DNA of 64,000 nt, from the NCBI GenBank assembly GCA_035536185.1, contig DATLOM010000049.1, positions 11,562 to 75,561 of the forward strand. The letters are read 5' to 3'. The notes under the pieces were generated by a model that was given only the letters and a program-made list of their open reading frames with translations, did not search any database and had not been told where the DNA came from. Shown piece after piece: positions 54,665 through 63,154 of the stretch (its first letter is position 1; each line of letters begins with the position of its first letter). A program made the position numbers and the translations under genes. This DNA is from GCA-2861595 sp035536185. Its GTDB lineage: Bacteria; Actinomycetota; Acidimicrobiia; Acidimicrobiales; GCA-2861595.

Positions 54665-55486
54665 TCAGCGGGGGGCCACACGCTCCGTGGTGGACGAGAC
54701 CACCACCGAGACTGTTCCCGGAACGGGCGAACCGGGCGTGCCGGGCGGCGGGAACAAGGTGACGTCGAAGGTTCCCGACGTCACAGCCTCGGCGGAGAGC
54801 ACGGCCCCGTCGTCGACGGAGTAGACGACCTTGGCATCGGTGGTCTGGCTGCCGTCGAGGGTCAACCCGTTGTCGTTCGGCGCGGCCGTCCCCCGGACGG
54901 GAAGCCGGTAACGGCTCTCCACCCGGGCCACGTCGATCCCGTCGACCCGCCCGAGGGTGGCGAGGTGCCCACTCCCACGAAGCCTGGCCTCGGGCGCCCG
55001 GGCCAGCTGCACGGCGGTGTCGATCTCCCACCGCTGTCCCGGCGAGAGCGGCCGGTCGGGAGGCGCAGCGGCCGCCGCCGGGAAGATCTCCGACAGCCCG
55101 AGCTCGCCGAGGGCACGAGCCGGCAGCCCTTCGATGCTCTGCACCTCGGCCAGCTGGCCGGCCCGGTCGAGGCGCACGACGTAGGTGCGGGTCGGGCTGC
55201 CCTGCTCCTCCACCCGGACCTCGACGCGGCCACCCGACGGGCTCAGCGCCAGGACCCGCTGAGTGGCCACGAAGACCGTGTTGCTCCTGCTGCGCCGGGG
55301 CCGCTCGTCGGCGACCGTCGTCACCGTCGTGGCCCGCACCGATATGCGGTACGTGTAGCGCCGGCCCGGATCGGGCCGGAAGGAGAGGCGCACGGTGTCG
55401 TCGCGGCATCCGCCCAGGAGCAGGACGGCGACGCCGAGAAGGGCCCAGCCCGGGCGCCTACGCCGCGACCCTCCGGCTGATGCCAC
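54665..55486 (-). CDS. lipoprotein, DUF6263-like
   Basis: 273 residues from a GTG at 55486; the frame is open further upstream but that part is antisense to otsB. A signal with LLGVAVLLLGGC gives a lipobox. The mature part is strand-rich: DTVRLSFRPDPGRRYTYRI opens a domain resembling DUF6263. The C-terminus has a VVSSTTERVAPR tail. It is probably anchored on the outer face of the membrane; the role is unknown. Confidence 0.72.
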   Translation of the reverse strand: MASAGGSRRRRPGWALLGVAVLLLGGCRDDTVRLSFRPDPGRRYTYRISVRATTVTTVADERPRRSRSNTVFVATQRVLALSPSGGRVEVRVEEQGSPTRTYVVRLDRAGQLAEVQSIEGLPARALGELGLSEIFPAAAAAPPDRPLSPGQRWEIDTAVQLARAPEARLRGSGHLATLGRVDGIDVARVESRYRLPVRGTAAPNDNGLTLDGSQTTDAKVVYSVDDGAVLSAEAVTSGTFDVTLFPPPGTPGSPVPGTVSVVVSSTTERVAPR

Positions 55487-55534
55487 GGAGCGAGGATACG
55501 GCCAAGGTGCGGGCCGAGCCGGTACGGTCGCAGG

Positions 55535-56326
55535 ATGATCGTGCCGGAGGCGCCGCCGGCGGTGCTGGACGCGCTGATCGCCAATCCCGCCGCGTCGGGG
55601 ATCCTCACCGACTTCGACGGCACGCTCGCTCCCATCGTGGGCAACCCCGCGGCGGCCGAGCCACTGGCCGGAGCCGTCGACGTCCTTCACCGCCTGGCCC
55701 GCCGTTACGCGCGGGTGGCGGTGGTGTCGGGGCGGCCCGCCCGCTTCCTGGCCGGCCACCTCCGGCTGGCCGCCGGCGAGCCGAGCGGCCTGCTCGCCAC
55801 CGGTCTCTACGGGCTCGAGACGGCGGAGGGCGACCAGGTGACCGCCCACCCCGAGGCCGAGCAGTGGCGCCCGGTGGTCGCGGCCATCGCTGATCTGGCC
55901 GAGGAGCAGGTGCCCTCCGGCGTTTGCGTCGAGCGCAAGGGCCTGTCGGTCACGTTGCACTACCGGGGCAACCCGGCGGCCGAGGGGTGGTGCCGGCGGT
56001 GGGCGCTGGCGGAGGCCGAACGCACCGGGCTGGTGCTCCATCCCGCCCGCATGTCCGAGGAGCTGCGCCCTCCCATTCCGGTGGACAAGGGGACAGTGGT
56101 GGCCGGGCTGGCGGCCGGGCTCGACGCCGTCTGCTTTCTCGGCGACGACCGTGGCGACCTCCCCGCGTTCGCCTCGCTGAAGGAGCTCGAAGCGAGCCAG
56201 CCGGGCTTCGTGGCCGTGACCGTGGCCGTGAGGAGCAGTGAGGCGCCGGCAGAGCTCCTGGACCAGGCCGACGTGGTGGTGGACGGTCCCGCCGGGTCGC
56301 TGTCGCTGTTGCGAACGCTGCTGTAG
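55535..56326 (+). CDS. otsB: trehalose-6-phosphate phosphatase
   Basis: 263 residues. The HAD nucleophile motif is FDGT within LTDFDGTLAPI near residue 29, and VVSGRP and the late FLGDDRGDLPAF magnesium motif complete it. It dephosphorylates trehalose-6-phosphate. It converges with otsA, which makes the substrate, on the opposite strand. Confidence 0.93.
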   Translation: MIVPEAPPAVLDALIANPAASGILTDFDGTLAPIVGNPAAAEPLAGAVDVLHRLARRYARVAVVSGRPARFLAGHLRLAAGEPSGLLATGLYGLETAEGDQVTAHPEAEQWRPVVAAIADLAEEQVPSGVCVERKGLSVTLHYRGNPAAEGWCRRWALAEAERTGLVLHPARMSEELRPPIPVDKGTVVAGLAAGLDAVCFLGDDRGDLPAFASLKELEASQPGFVAVTVAVRSSEAPAELLDQADVVVDGPAGSLSLLRTLL

Positions 56327-56356
56327 CCCCTCGGGCAGAGCCGGCTCGGCGCGCCG

Positions 56357-57730
56357 TCAGCCGGCGGCGGAAAGCTGGCGCTGGAGCCAGTCCGCCGGCG
56401 AGCCCTTTGCCGCGAGGGCCCTCAGCCGCCCGGACCGCTCGGCCCGTTCGGCGGCGGGCATCTTCAGGCCGGTGGAGAGGGCGCCGGCCGTGGCCACCAG
56501 GTCGAACGGGTTGATCCCGAGGCACTCCTCGCCCACCTCGTCCCACACGCCCGCCTCCCGGCTCAGAGCCACGACGCCGTCATGTTCGTTGACGATCGCC
56601 CCTTCCTTGGCCACGAGGTTCAGCCCGTCCCGCACAGGGTTGACGAGCAGGACGTCGTAGCGCCGGAGGGCGGCCACCGAGCGGACGAAAGAATCCGAGG
56701 TGTCCAGCAGGATCGGCGTCCAGCCGGGAGTGGACCACGTGTTGTTGATCCGCTCCACGAGCCCCTCCACCTCGCTGCGGTAGGCCAGGTAGTCGGCCAG
56801 CTCGATACGCGACGGGTAAACGAAGGCGGCGAAGACGACGCGCTGGCGCCAGTCCGGCTCGGCCCGCAGCAGCTCCTCGAAGGCGAGGAACCCCCTCAGG
56901 AGGTTCTTCGACAGCTCGATGCGGTCGACCCGCACGATGAGCGAGCGGTCCCCGACCTGTCCTTCGAGGCGGGCCAGCTCTTCTTCACACGCAGGCGAAA
57001 CCGCCATCGCCGTGAGCTCCTCTGCACTGGTGGCCGCCGGGGCGACGAACGTCGACGGGGGGGCAATGCCGCGGGAACGGCAGCAGGCCTCGAACGAGGA
57101 AGCCCAGCGCCGGCTCTGGAAGCCACACGCCGAGTGGGCGGCCAGGCCCCCGAGCAGGTCCACGGCCACGTCGTCCGGAACGGCACCGAGGCCGGTGGGG
57201 TCGCAGAAGGGGATGTGGTTGAAGTGCACGGAGCGCACATCGGGCCGGAGGGAGGAGAGGAAGCCGCCGACGAGGGGCAGGTGGTAGTCGTGCACCAGCA
57301 CCGTGGCGCCCTCGCCCGCCTCGTCGGCCACGGCTTCGGCGAACAACTTGTTGACGGCGCAGAAGGCCGTCCACGCCTCGCGCCAACGATGGTCGATGCG
57401 GGGGCGCCGGGGCAGGTCGAACAGGTTGTGGTGCACGAACCACAGCGTGGCGTTGGCTACGACGTCGTAGTACTTCTTGTAGAGATCCAGGTCCACGGGC
57501 ACAGAGCGAAGGCGAAAGCCTTTCGCCTCGACGGTCCCGAGAGCAGCGGCTTCACGATCGGCGTCGGAGATGGCGGTCGAGATCCACGTGGCGGCCGTGC
57601 CGGCGACAGCGGGCCCGAGGCTCGACACGAGGCCGCCGGCGCCTCGGGTGGCGACCAGAGCCCCGTCGCCGCCCCTCTTGAACGACAGGGGCCCACGGTT
57701 GGACACGATCACCACGTCGGGGCGTGCCAT
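56357..57730 (-). CDS. otsA: trehalose-6-phosphate synthase (GT20)
   Basis: 457 residues. It opens VIVSNRGPLSF, has the HDYHLPLVGGFL region, a VDRIELSKNLLRGFLAFEELL acceptor/donor segment and ends with NPVRDGLNLVAKE, all GT20 hallmarks. It makes trehalose-6-phosphate from glucose-6-phosphate and a nucleotide sugar. The SNRGP and ELSKN variants mark a divergent actinobacterial branch. Its start is 20 bases from the divergent glycerate kinase. Confidence 0.92.
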   Translation of the reverse strand: MARPDVVIVSNRGPLSFKRGGDGALVATRGAGGLVSSLGPAVAGTAATWISTAISDADREAAALGTVEAKGFRLRSVPVDLDLYKKYYDVVANATLWFVHHNLFDLPRRPRIDHRWREAWTAFCAVNKLFAEAVADEAGEGATVLVHDYHLPLVGGFLSSLRPDVRSVHFNHIPFCDPTGLGAVPDDVAVDLLGGLAAHSACGFQSRRWASSFEACCRSRGIAPPSTFVAPAATSAEELTAMAVSPACEEELARLEGQVGDRSLIVRVDRIELSKNLLRGFLAFEELLRAEPDWRQRVVFAAFVYPSRIELADYLAYRSEVEGLVERINNTWSTPGWTPILLDTSDSFVRSVAALRRYDVLLVNPVRDGLNLVAKEGAIVNEHDGVVALSREAGVWDEVGEECLGINPFDLVATAGALSTGLKMPAAERAERSGRLRALAAKGSPADWLQRQLSAAG

Positions 57731-57750
57731 GCCGGTGGCACGATACCCGG

Positions 57751-58770
57751 GTGCCGACCACGCCCACCCGGAGCCGCCACCTGGTCGCCTCCCCCGACAA
57801 GTTCCCGGGTTCGGGGTCGGCCGCCCAGGTGGCAGGCGCCGTGGCCCGCGCCGCCGAGGCCGCCGGGTGGACCTGCGACGAGGCGCCCGTGGCCGACGGC
57901 GGCGAGGGGATCCTCGAGGTGCTCGGCGGCAGCGTCCGCCGGGCCAGGGTGCGCGGGCCGCTGGGTGAGGCGGTGGAGGCGGAGTGGCGGATGCTGCCCG
58001 GATCGACGGCGGTCATCGAGGTGGCCCAGGCCGCCGGCCTGGAGCGGGCGGGTGGTCCCGAGTGGAACGACGCCATGCGGGCCTCGACGGCCGGCGTGGG
58101 CGATCTCATCTCCGCCGCCCTGTCGGCGCGTGCCGAGCGGATCATCGTCGGGATGGGCGGCTCGGCAACCACCGACGGAGGCCTGGACTGCATCAACGCG
58201 CTGCGGCCCCACGGCCGCCTCCGGGGCGTCGACCTGGTGGTGGCCTACGACGTCTCCACCACCTTCGTGGACGCGGCCACGGAGTTCGCACCCCAGAAAG
58301 GAGCCACCCCGGCCCAGGTGGAGCTGCTGCGCCGGCGTCTGGAACGCCTCGTGCAGATCTACGACGAGGAGTTCGGCGTGGACGTCTCGAAGCTACCGGG
58401 CTCGGGTGCGGCCGGAGGATTGGCCGGCGGCCTGGCCGCCCTGGGCGCCACCCTGGTGCCGGGGTTCGAGCTGGTGGCCGAGGCGATCGATCTAGCCGAG
58501 CGCATCGAAAAGGCCGACCTGGTGATCACCGGTGAGGGCTTCCTCGACGAGCACTCCTTCCAGGGGAAGGCGGTGGGCGGGGTGGTCGAGCTGGCCGCCG
58601 AGGCAGGCGTGCCGGTGCTGGTCGTGGTGGGACAGGTGTTCGGTGACCACGCCGTCGAAACCGTCTGCCTGGCCGACCGGTTCGGCCCGGCGCGGGCCAT
58701 GGAGCAACCGCTCGAATGCGTCACCGAGGCCGTTGCCGGCTACCTCGCAGCATTACCCTTCGCTCCGTGA
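57751..58770 (+). CDS. glycerate kinase, type I
   Basis: 339 residues from a GTG. Conserved segments are VASPDKFPGSGSA near the start, ADGGEGILEVL, GMGGSATTDGGLDCI and LVITGEGFLDEHSFQGKAV. It phosphorylates glycerate. Since 3-phosphoglycerate is the acceptor for the nearby GpgS, the kinase could feed glucosylglycerate production or recycle glycerate from it. The stop overlaps the AI-2E-type transporter start. Confidence 0.9.
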   Translation: MPTTPTRSRHLVASPDKFPGSGSAAQVAGAVARAAEAAGWTCDEAPVADGGEGILEVLGGSVRRARVRGPLGEAVEAEWRMLPGSTAVIEVAQAAGLERAGGPEWNDAMRASTAGVGDLISAALSARAERIIVGMGGSATTDGGLDCINALRPHGRLRGVDLVVAYDVSTTFVDAATEFAPQKGATPAQVELLRRRLERLVQIYDEEFGVDVSKLPGSGAAGGLAGGLAALGATLVPGFELVAEAIDLAERIEKADLVITGEGFLDEHSFQGKAVGGVVELAAEAGVPVLVVVGQVFGDHAVETVCLADRFGPARAMEQPLECVTEAVAGYLAALPFAP

Positions 58771-59918
58771 CGGAGCGGCTTCGCCGAGCGGGCCAGCTGT
58801 CGTGGGCCCTGGTCGGGGTGGCGGTGCTCCTCGCCGTCGTCGGCATGGTGCTGTGGACCGTGCGGGTCATCTTCCCCCCGCTCCTCCTGGCCGGCGCCAT
58901 CGTGTTCCTGATCAATCCGATCGTGACCCGCCTGCAGCGCCACCGGGTACCCCGCGCCGTCGGTGCCGGGCTGGCCTACGTCGCCGTCCTGGCCGCGGTG
59001 GTGCTGGCCGGCATCCTCGTCTACCCGCTGGCCGCCGACCAGGCCGGTGAGCTGCGGGACGACTGGCCGGAGATCCAGGACAAGGCCGAGCAATGGATAG
59101 ACGACCGAGCCGAGGATTCGAAGGGGACCTTCTACGAGTTCACCCGGGAGGATCTCGAGGAGGCCATCTCGGCCGACAATCTCACGTTCTCCCAGCAGCT
59201 GGACCGGGCCAAGGACCTCGGGGTGCAGGTTTTCCACGTCCTGCTCGTCCTGGTGCTGGCCCCCATCATCGCCTTCTACCTCCTGGTGGACCTCCCGCGG
59301 ATCCGCCAGGTGACGGTCTCGCTCGTCCCGTTGGGGGCCAGGGACGAGGTGCTCCACGTCGGCCGGCGACTCAACCGGGCCATCGGCGGCTTCTTCCGCG
59401 GCCAGCTCCTCGTGGCCACCATCGTCGGGCTGATGTGCTCGGCCGGGCTGTTCGCCATCGGCCTCCAGTTCTGGTTCCTCGTGGGCATGATCGCCGGGCT
59501 GTTCAACGTCATCCCCCTCATCGGGCCCTGGGTCGGCGGCATACCCGGGGTGATCATCGCCCTCACCACCGGCAGCCCGCTGCAGGCCTTGGGCGTCGTC
59601 ATCGTGATGGCGACGGCCCAGCAGATCGACAACCACTTCATCACGCCCCAGGTGATGCAGCGGGTGGTGCATCTACACCCGGCGGCGGTGATCCTCGCCC
59701 TGCTCGCCGGAGGCTCCCTGGCCGGCTTCTTGGGCCTGCTGATGGCCGTTCCCGCCGCGGCGATGCTGAAGATCGTCTGCGGCCACCTGTGGAGGGTGCA
59801 CGTTCTGGGTGAGCCCTTCGACGAGGCCGTTGCCGAGGAGGATGCCGCCGAGGGTGAAGGGCTGGTGGAGGACGTGATGGACGACGGCGCCGGAGCTCAG
59901 GCCGTGTTGCCCAGGTAG
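58767..59918 (+). CDS. AI-2E family transporter (PerM/TqsA-like)
   Basis: 383 residues from a GTG overlapping the glycerate kinase stop. About seven or eight membrane spans, a hydrophilic region (DDWPEIQDKAEQWIDD), and the family segments IGGFFRGQLLVA and NVIPLIGPWVGGIPG are present. Members export small molecules or ions; the substrate here is unknown. The last 22 bases overlap the convergent gpgS gene. Confidence 0.87.
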   Translation: MTERLRRAGQLSWALVGVAVLLAVVGMVLWTVRVIFPPLLLAGAIVFLINPIVTRLQRHRVPRAVGAGLAYVAVLAAVVLAGILVYPLAADQAGELRDDWPEIQDKAEQWIDDRAEDSKGTFYEFTREDLEEAISADNLTFSQQLDRAKDLGVQVFHVLLVLVLAPIIAFYLLVDLPRIRQVTVSLVPLGARDEVLHVGRRLNRAIGGFFRGQLLVATIVGLMCSAGLFAIGLQFWFLVGMIAGLFNVIPLIGPWVGGIPGVIIALTTGSPLQALGVVIVMATAQQIDNHFITPQVMQRVVHLHPAAVILALLAGGSLAGFLGLLMAVPAAAMLKIVCGHLWRVHVLGEPFDEAVAEEDAAEGEGLVEDVMDDGAGAQAVLPR

Positions 59919-60724
59919 GGCTCCACCTCCACGAGCGGGGGGTACTCGGCCACGTCACCGGCCAGGCCCGCCCGGGCCAGCGCCGTCGCCAGCACGGCGT
60001 CGGCCTGGAGCGACAACTCCTCGAGAGGGCGGTTGCGGTGCTCACGATGACCCAGGTCCACCTGGGCGAGAGCGGCGGTGCCGAACAGCTCTACGACGTC
60101 GATCACCATCCCGAGGTCGACGCCGTAGCCCTCGACGAACGGGAGCCGTTCGAGCACCTCCCGCCGGCCGGCGCACTCGCCGGCGAGGGGCTGGCCGAGA
60201 GAGGCCAGGTGGGGGAACAGCCTTCTCAGCAACGGCTTGGCCACCAACTCGGTGACCCGCCCCCCCTGACCGGCCAGGTCCTCGTAGGACCGGTCGTAGA
60301 AGGCCTTCACGAAGGCCACCTGGTCTTCGACGAGAAGCGGGCCGAGAAGCCCTACCACGAAGGAAGCGGGGAAGCCCTTGACGTCGGCGTCGCAGAAGGC
60401 GATGAGGTCGCCTTCTGCCTCGAGCACGCCGGTCCACATCGCCCCTCCCTTGCCGAGCCCGGCCGTGCTGGTGACCTTGGCCCCCGCCCGTCGTGCGGCC
60501 ACGGCGGTGCCGTCGCTCGAGCCGTCGTCCACCACGAGCACCTCGTCGACCAGCCCATGCTCGTCGACCAGCTCACCCACGACCGTGGTCACGATCGCCC
60601 CGATCGTCGCCTCCTCGTTGCGGGCCGGCAGGCACAGGCTCACCCGGCTGCCGGCTTTGGAGGCGGCGAGGGCGCCGGCGGTGAAGTCGAGGTGGTGGAA
60701 GGTGGGGAACGGCGGGCGGAGCAT
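59897..60724 (-). CDS. gpgS: glucosyl-3-phosphoglycerate synthase
   Basis: 275 residues. GT81 fold: SLCLPARNEEATIG near the start, VVDDGSSDGT, the metal motif D112-A-D114 in CDADVKGF, and GYGVDLGMVID. It transfers glucose from a nucleotide sugar to 3-phosphoglycerate, the first step towards glucosylglycerate or methylglucose polysaccharide. It converges with a transporter by a 22-base overlap. Together with otsA, otsB and the kinase it forms an osmolyte block. Confidence 0.9.
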   Translation of the reverse strand: MLRPPFPTFHHLDFTAGALAASKAGSRVSLCLPARNEEATIGAIVTTVVGELVDEHGLVDEVLVVDDGSSDGTAVAARRAGAKVTSTAGLGKGGAMWTGVLEAEGDLIAFCDADVKGFPASFVVGLLGPLLVEDQVAFVKAFYDRSYEDLAGQGGRVTELVAKPLLRRLFPHLASLGQPLAGECAGRREVLERLPFVEGYGVDLGMVIDVVELFGTAALAQVDLGHREHRNRPLEELSLQADAVLATALARAGLAGDVAEYPPLVEVEPYLGNTA

Positions 60725-60783
60725 GGGCTCACATCTTCGCCGCGATTGCCTTTGCTGTCGGCGGGCGGCGTATCATTCCCGAC

Positions 60784-60880
60784 ATCATCCAGAGCGGTCG
60801 AGGGGCCGGGCCCGTCGACACCGCGACAACCAGCGTTCCCCGACGGGGGCCGCCAGGTGCCAATGCCCGGAGCGATGAGG
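60784..60880 (+). ncRNA. SAM-I (S-box) riboswitch upstream of thrC
   Basis: The core of the S-box is recognisable: ATCATCCAGAGCGGTCGAGG at 60784, GGCCGGGCCCGTCGACACCG, the CGACAACCAGCG turn and later AGGTGCCAATGCC, closing with GATGAGG at 60874-60880. P1 pairs TCATC with GATGA. The ribosome-binding AGGAGG (60878-60883) overlaps the closing P1 strand. SAM binding would therefore hide it and lower translation of the next gene. Identified by eye from the motif pattern. Confidence 0.85.
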
Positions 60881-60887
60881 AGGAACC

Positions 60888-62144
60888 GTGACATCCACCG
60901 CCCCCGGGCCCGGCATGGTGATCGGGCTGTGCTGCCGAGAGTGCGGCCGGCCGTACCCGCCCGAAGCCCTGCACGTGTGCGAGTACTGCTTCGGCCCCCT
61001 CGAGGTGGCCTACGACTACGAGGCCATCGCCGCCTCGATCAGCCGGGAGAAGATCACCGCCGGCCCGAGCACCATCTGGCGGTACGCCGAGCTCCTCCCG
61101 GCCGACGCCGCGGACCCGGTCAACCTCGGCGCCGGCTTCACGCCCCTGGTGCGGGCCCACCGTCTGGCCGCCGAGCTGGGGCTGGGTGAGCTGTGGGTGA
61201 AGAACGACACGCTCAACCCGACGGGCTCGTTCAAGGACCGGGTGGTGTCGGTGGCCCTCACCAAGGCGCGCGAACTCGGTTTCAAGGTCGCCGCCTGCGC
61301 GTCGACCGGCAACCTCGCCAACTCCGTCGCCGCCCACGCCGCCCACGCCGGCATGGACTCCATCGTGTTCATACCCCACGACCTGGAGGAGGCCAAGGTC
61401 GTCACCACCGCGGTGTACGGAGGCAGGCTCATAGCCGTCGAGGGCAACTATGACGACGTCAACCGGCTCTGCGCCGAGCTGGCCAGCGAGCATCCGACAT
61501 GGGCGTTCGTCAACGTCAACGTCCGCCCCTACTACTCAGAAGGATCCAAGACCCTCGCCTTCGAGGTGGCCGAGCAGCTCGGCTGGACCGTGCCCGACCA
61601 TGTCGTGGTGCCGATCGCATCGGGCAGCCAGCTCACGAAGGTCCACAAGGGCTTCGACGAGCTGTACAAGGTCGGGCTGCTGGAGGAGGAGCCCCACGTG
61701 CGGGTGTCGGGGGCCCAGGCCACCGGCTGCTCACCGGTGGCCACCGCCTTCTCCGAGGGAACCGACCACGTGAGGCCCCAGAAACCCGACACCATCGCCA
61801 AGTCCCTCGCCATAGGGAACCCCGCCGACGGGTGGTACGCCCTCGACTCCGTCCGCTCCACGGGCGGCGCCGTGGGCTCGGTGACCGACGACGAGATCGT
61901 GGAGGGCATCCGCCTCCTGGCCCGCACCGAGGGCATCTTCGCCGAGACGGCCGGCGGCGTCACCATCGCCACCCTGGCCAAGCTGGCCGCCGCCGGCATC
62001 GTGCGACCCGACGAGCGCGTGGTGGCCTACGTCACCGGCCACGGCCTCAAGACGATCGACGCCGTCAGCTCCAGCTGCGGCCCCACGGCCACCATCGCTC
62101 CTACCATGGAGGCGTTCAACCAGGCCATCGAGGTCCAGACATGA
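60888..62144 (+). CDS. thrC: threonine synthase-like PLP enzyme under SAM riboswitch control
   Basis: 418 residues from a GTG, five bases after an AGGAGG site. A zinc ribbon (C16, C19, C31, C34) precedes a fold-type II PLP domain with the lysine K116 in NPTGSFKDR and an STGNLANSVAAHA loop. Threonine synthases convert O-phosphohomoserine to threonine. The SAM riboswitch and the overlapping sulfur carrier gene are unusual for a threonine enzyme and suggest a methionine-pathway function. Whether it makes threonine or homocysteine cannot be read from sequence. Confidence 0.85.
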   Translation: MTSTAPGPGMVIGLCCRECGRPYPPEALHVCEYCFGPLEVAYDYEAIAASISREKITAGPSTIWRYAELLPADAADPVNLGAGFTPLVRAHRLAAELGLGELWVKNDTLNPTGSFKDRVVSVALTKARELGFKVAACASTGNLANSVAAHAAHAGMDSIVFIPHDLEEAKVVTTAVYGGRLIAVEGNYDDVNRLCAELASEHPTWAFVNVNVRPYYSEGSKTLAFEVAEQLGWTVPDHVVVPIASGSQLTKVHKGFDELYKVGLLEEEPHVRVSGAQATGCSPVATAFSEGTDHVRPQKPDTIAKSLAIGNPADGWYALDSVRSTGGAVGSVTDDEIVEGIRLLARTEGIFAETAGGVTIATLAKLAAAGIVRPDERVVAYVTGHGLKTIDAVSSSCGPTATIAPTMEAFNQAIEVQT

Positions 62145-62461
62145 CCAACGCCAGCAACGACACAGACCCCGCCGACGCAATGGTGAACGTGCGCATCCCC
62201 ACCCAGCTCCGCAGCCTCACCGCCGGCGCCGGCGAGGTACCTATCGCGGGCGCTACGGTAGGAGCCGTGCTCGCATCGCTCGACGCCGCCCACCCCGGTT
62301 TCGGCGAGCGCCTCTTCGACGAAGCAGGAAAGCTCCGCCGCTTCGTCAACGTCTTCGTAGCCGACGAAGACGTCCGCTTCCTCCAAGGCCTCGAAACTCC
62401 CGTAAAACCCGGTCAAACCCTCTCGATCGTCCCAGCCGTCGCCGGCGGCGACGGCGAATGA
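62141..62461 (+). CDS. CysO/MoaD/ThiS-family sulfur carrier with capped Gly-Gly
   Basis: 106 residues, start overlapping the thrC stop (ATGA). The ubiquitin-like fold is indicated by VNVRIPTQLRSLT, GKLRRFVNVFVADEDVRF and LSIVPAVAGG, very like mycobacterial CysO. The Gly-Gly is at 102-103 but is followed by DGE, so the carrier would need proteolytic trimming before adenylation and thiocarboxylation. A JAMM-type protease (Mec-like) would be expected elsewhere. Coupling to a threonine-synthase-like enzyme suggests that they share a sulfur-transfer reaction. Confidence 0.85.
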   Translation: MTNASNDTDPADAMVNVRIPTQLRSLTAGAGEVPIAGATVGAVLASLDAAHPGFGERLFDEAGKLRRFVNVFVADEDVRFLQGLETPVKPGQTLSIVPAVAGGDGE

Positions 62462-62463
62462 TC

Positions 62464-62482
62464 GTGCCGCCGAAGGCGGCAC
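62464..62482. terminator. hairpin after the sulfur carrier gene
   Basis: GTGCCGCC and GGCGGCAC form a perfect 8-bp stem with a GAA loop two bases after the stop codon. There is no T run, as is common for actinobacterial terminators. Confidence 0.6.
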
Positions 62483-62537
62483 CCAGCCTCCTAGCTGCGA
62501 AGCACTGTTGCTTAACCCCGGCGGAGCCTGTGCCGAT

Positions 62538-63014
62538 ATGGTTGAAGTGACCGATGTCCTCATCGTCGACGACGACCCCGATATCCGCGCCATCCTCTCG
62601 TTCACGCTGGAGGATGCCGGCTACCACGTTCGGGAAGCGGCCGACGGCGCCCAGGCCGTGGTGGCCATACAGAAGCATGCCCCGGACTGTCTCGTCCTCG
62701 ACGTGATGATGCCCGGTGTCGACGGTTTCGGCGTGCTGCGCAGCCGCCGCCGCCTCGCCCTCGCCCCGAAGATGAGGGTCCTCATGCTCACGGCCAAGAC
62801 GGCCGAGAAGGACTTCGCCCGCGGCTGGGAGCTGGGGGCCGACGAGTACATCACCAAGCCGTTCGATCCCGAGGACCTGCTCGACGCCGTCCGGGCTCTG
62901 CTCGACAAGGGCCAGAAGGAGCTCCACCTGCGGCGAGAGACCGAGCTCAAGAAGGCCGAGCTGCTGGACCGGCTGGAGTCGGCCTTCAACCGGCCGCCGA
63001 TGGCTCCGCACTGA
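62538..63014 (+). CDS. single-domain response regulator
   Basis: 158 residues from the ATG at 62538. The receiver domain carries acidic DDD at 11-13, the phosphoacceptor D55 in LVLDVMMPG, a threonine in LMLTAKT and K in DEYITKPFDP. After it there is only a charged helical tail (ELHLRRETELKKAELLDRL), no DNA-binding domain. It probably signals through protein contacts. No kinase is adjacent in the window. Confidence 0.88.
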   Translation: MVEVTDVLIVDDDPDIRAILSFTLEDAGYHVREAADGAQAVVAIQKHAPDCLVLDVMMPGVDGFGVLRSRRRLALAPKMRVLMLTAKTAEKDFARGWELGADEYITKPFDPEDLLDAVRALLDKGQKELHLRRETELKKAELLDRLESAFNRPPMAPH

Positions 63015-63099
63015 AGCTCCTGCTCAGCCGGCGCTGACCTCCGCGCCGCCCGGCCGCTCTCGTGGCCCGCTTGCAGTCCTGCGGGAACCGTGGCTACGA

Positions 63100-63126
63100 T
63101 TAGCACTCGACCTATGAGAGTGCTAA
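63100..63126. promoter_or_regulatory. CIRCE element (HrcA operator)
   Basis: Perfect TTAGCACTC and GAGTGCTAA arms separated by nine bases, the full CIRCE consensus. It is 28 bases before the groEL start. HrcA represses chaperonin genes through it and releases on heat stress. Confidence 0.96.
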
Positions 63127-63154
63127 TCGACCGCTACACCGTGGGAGGAACCAC

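Noticed and set aside
55487..56041. N-terminal extension of the lipoprotein frame
   Set aside because: It runs antisense through otsB; the signal peptide and lipobox place the start at 55486.
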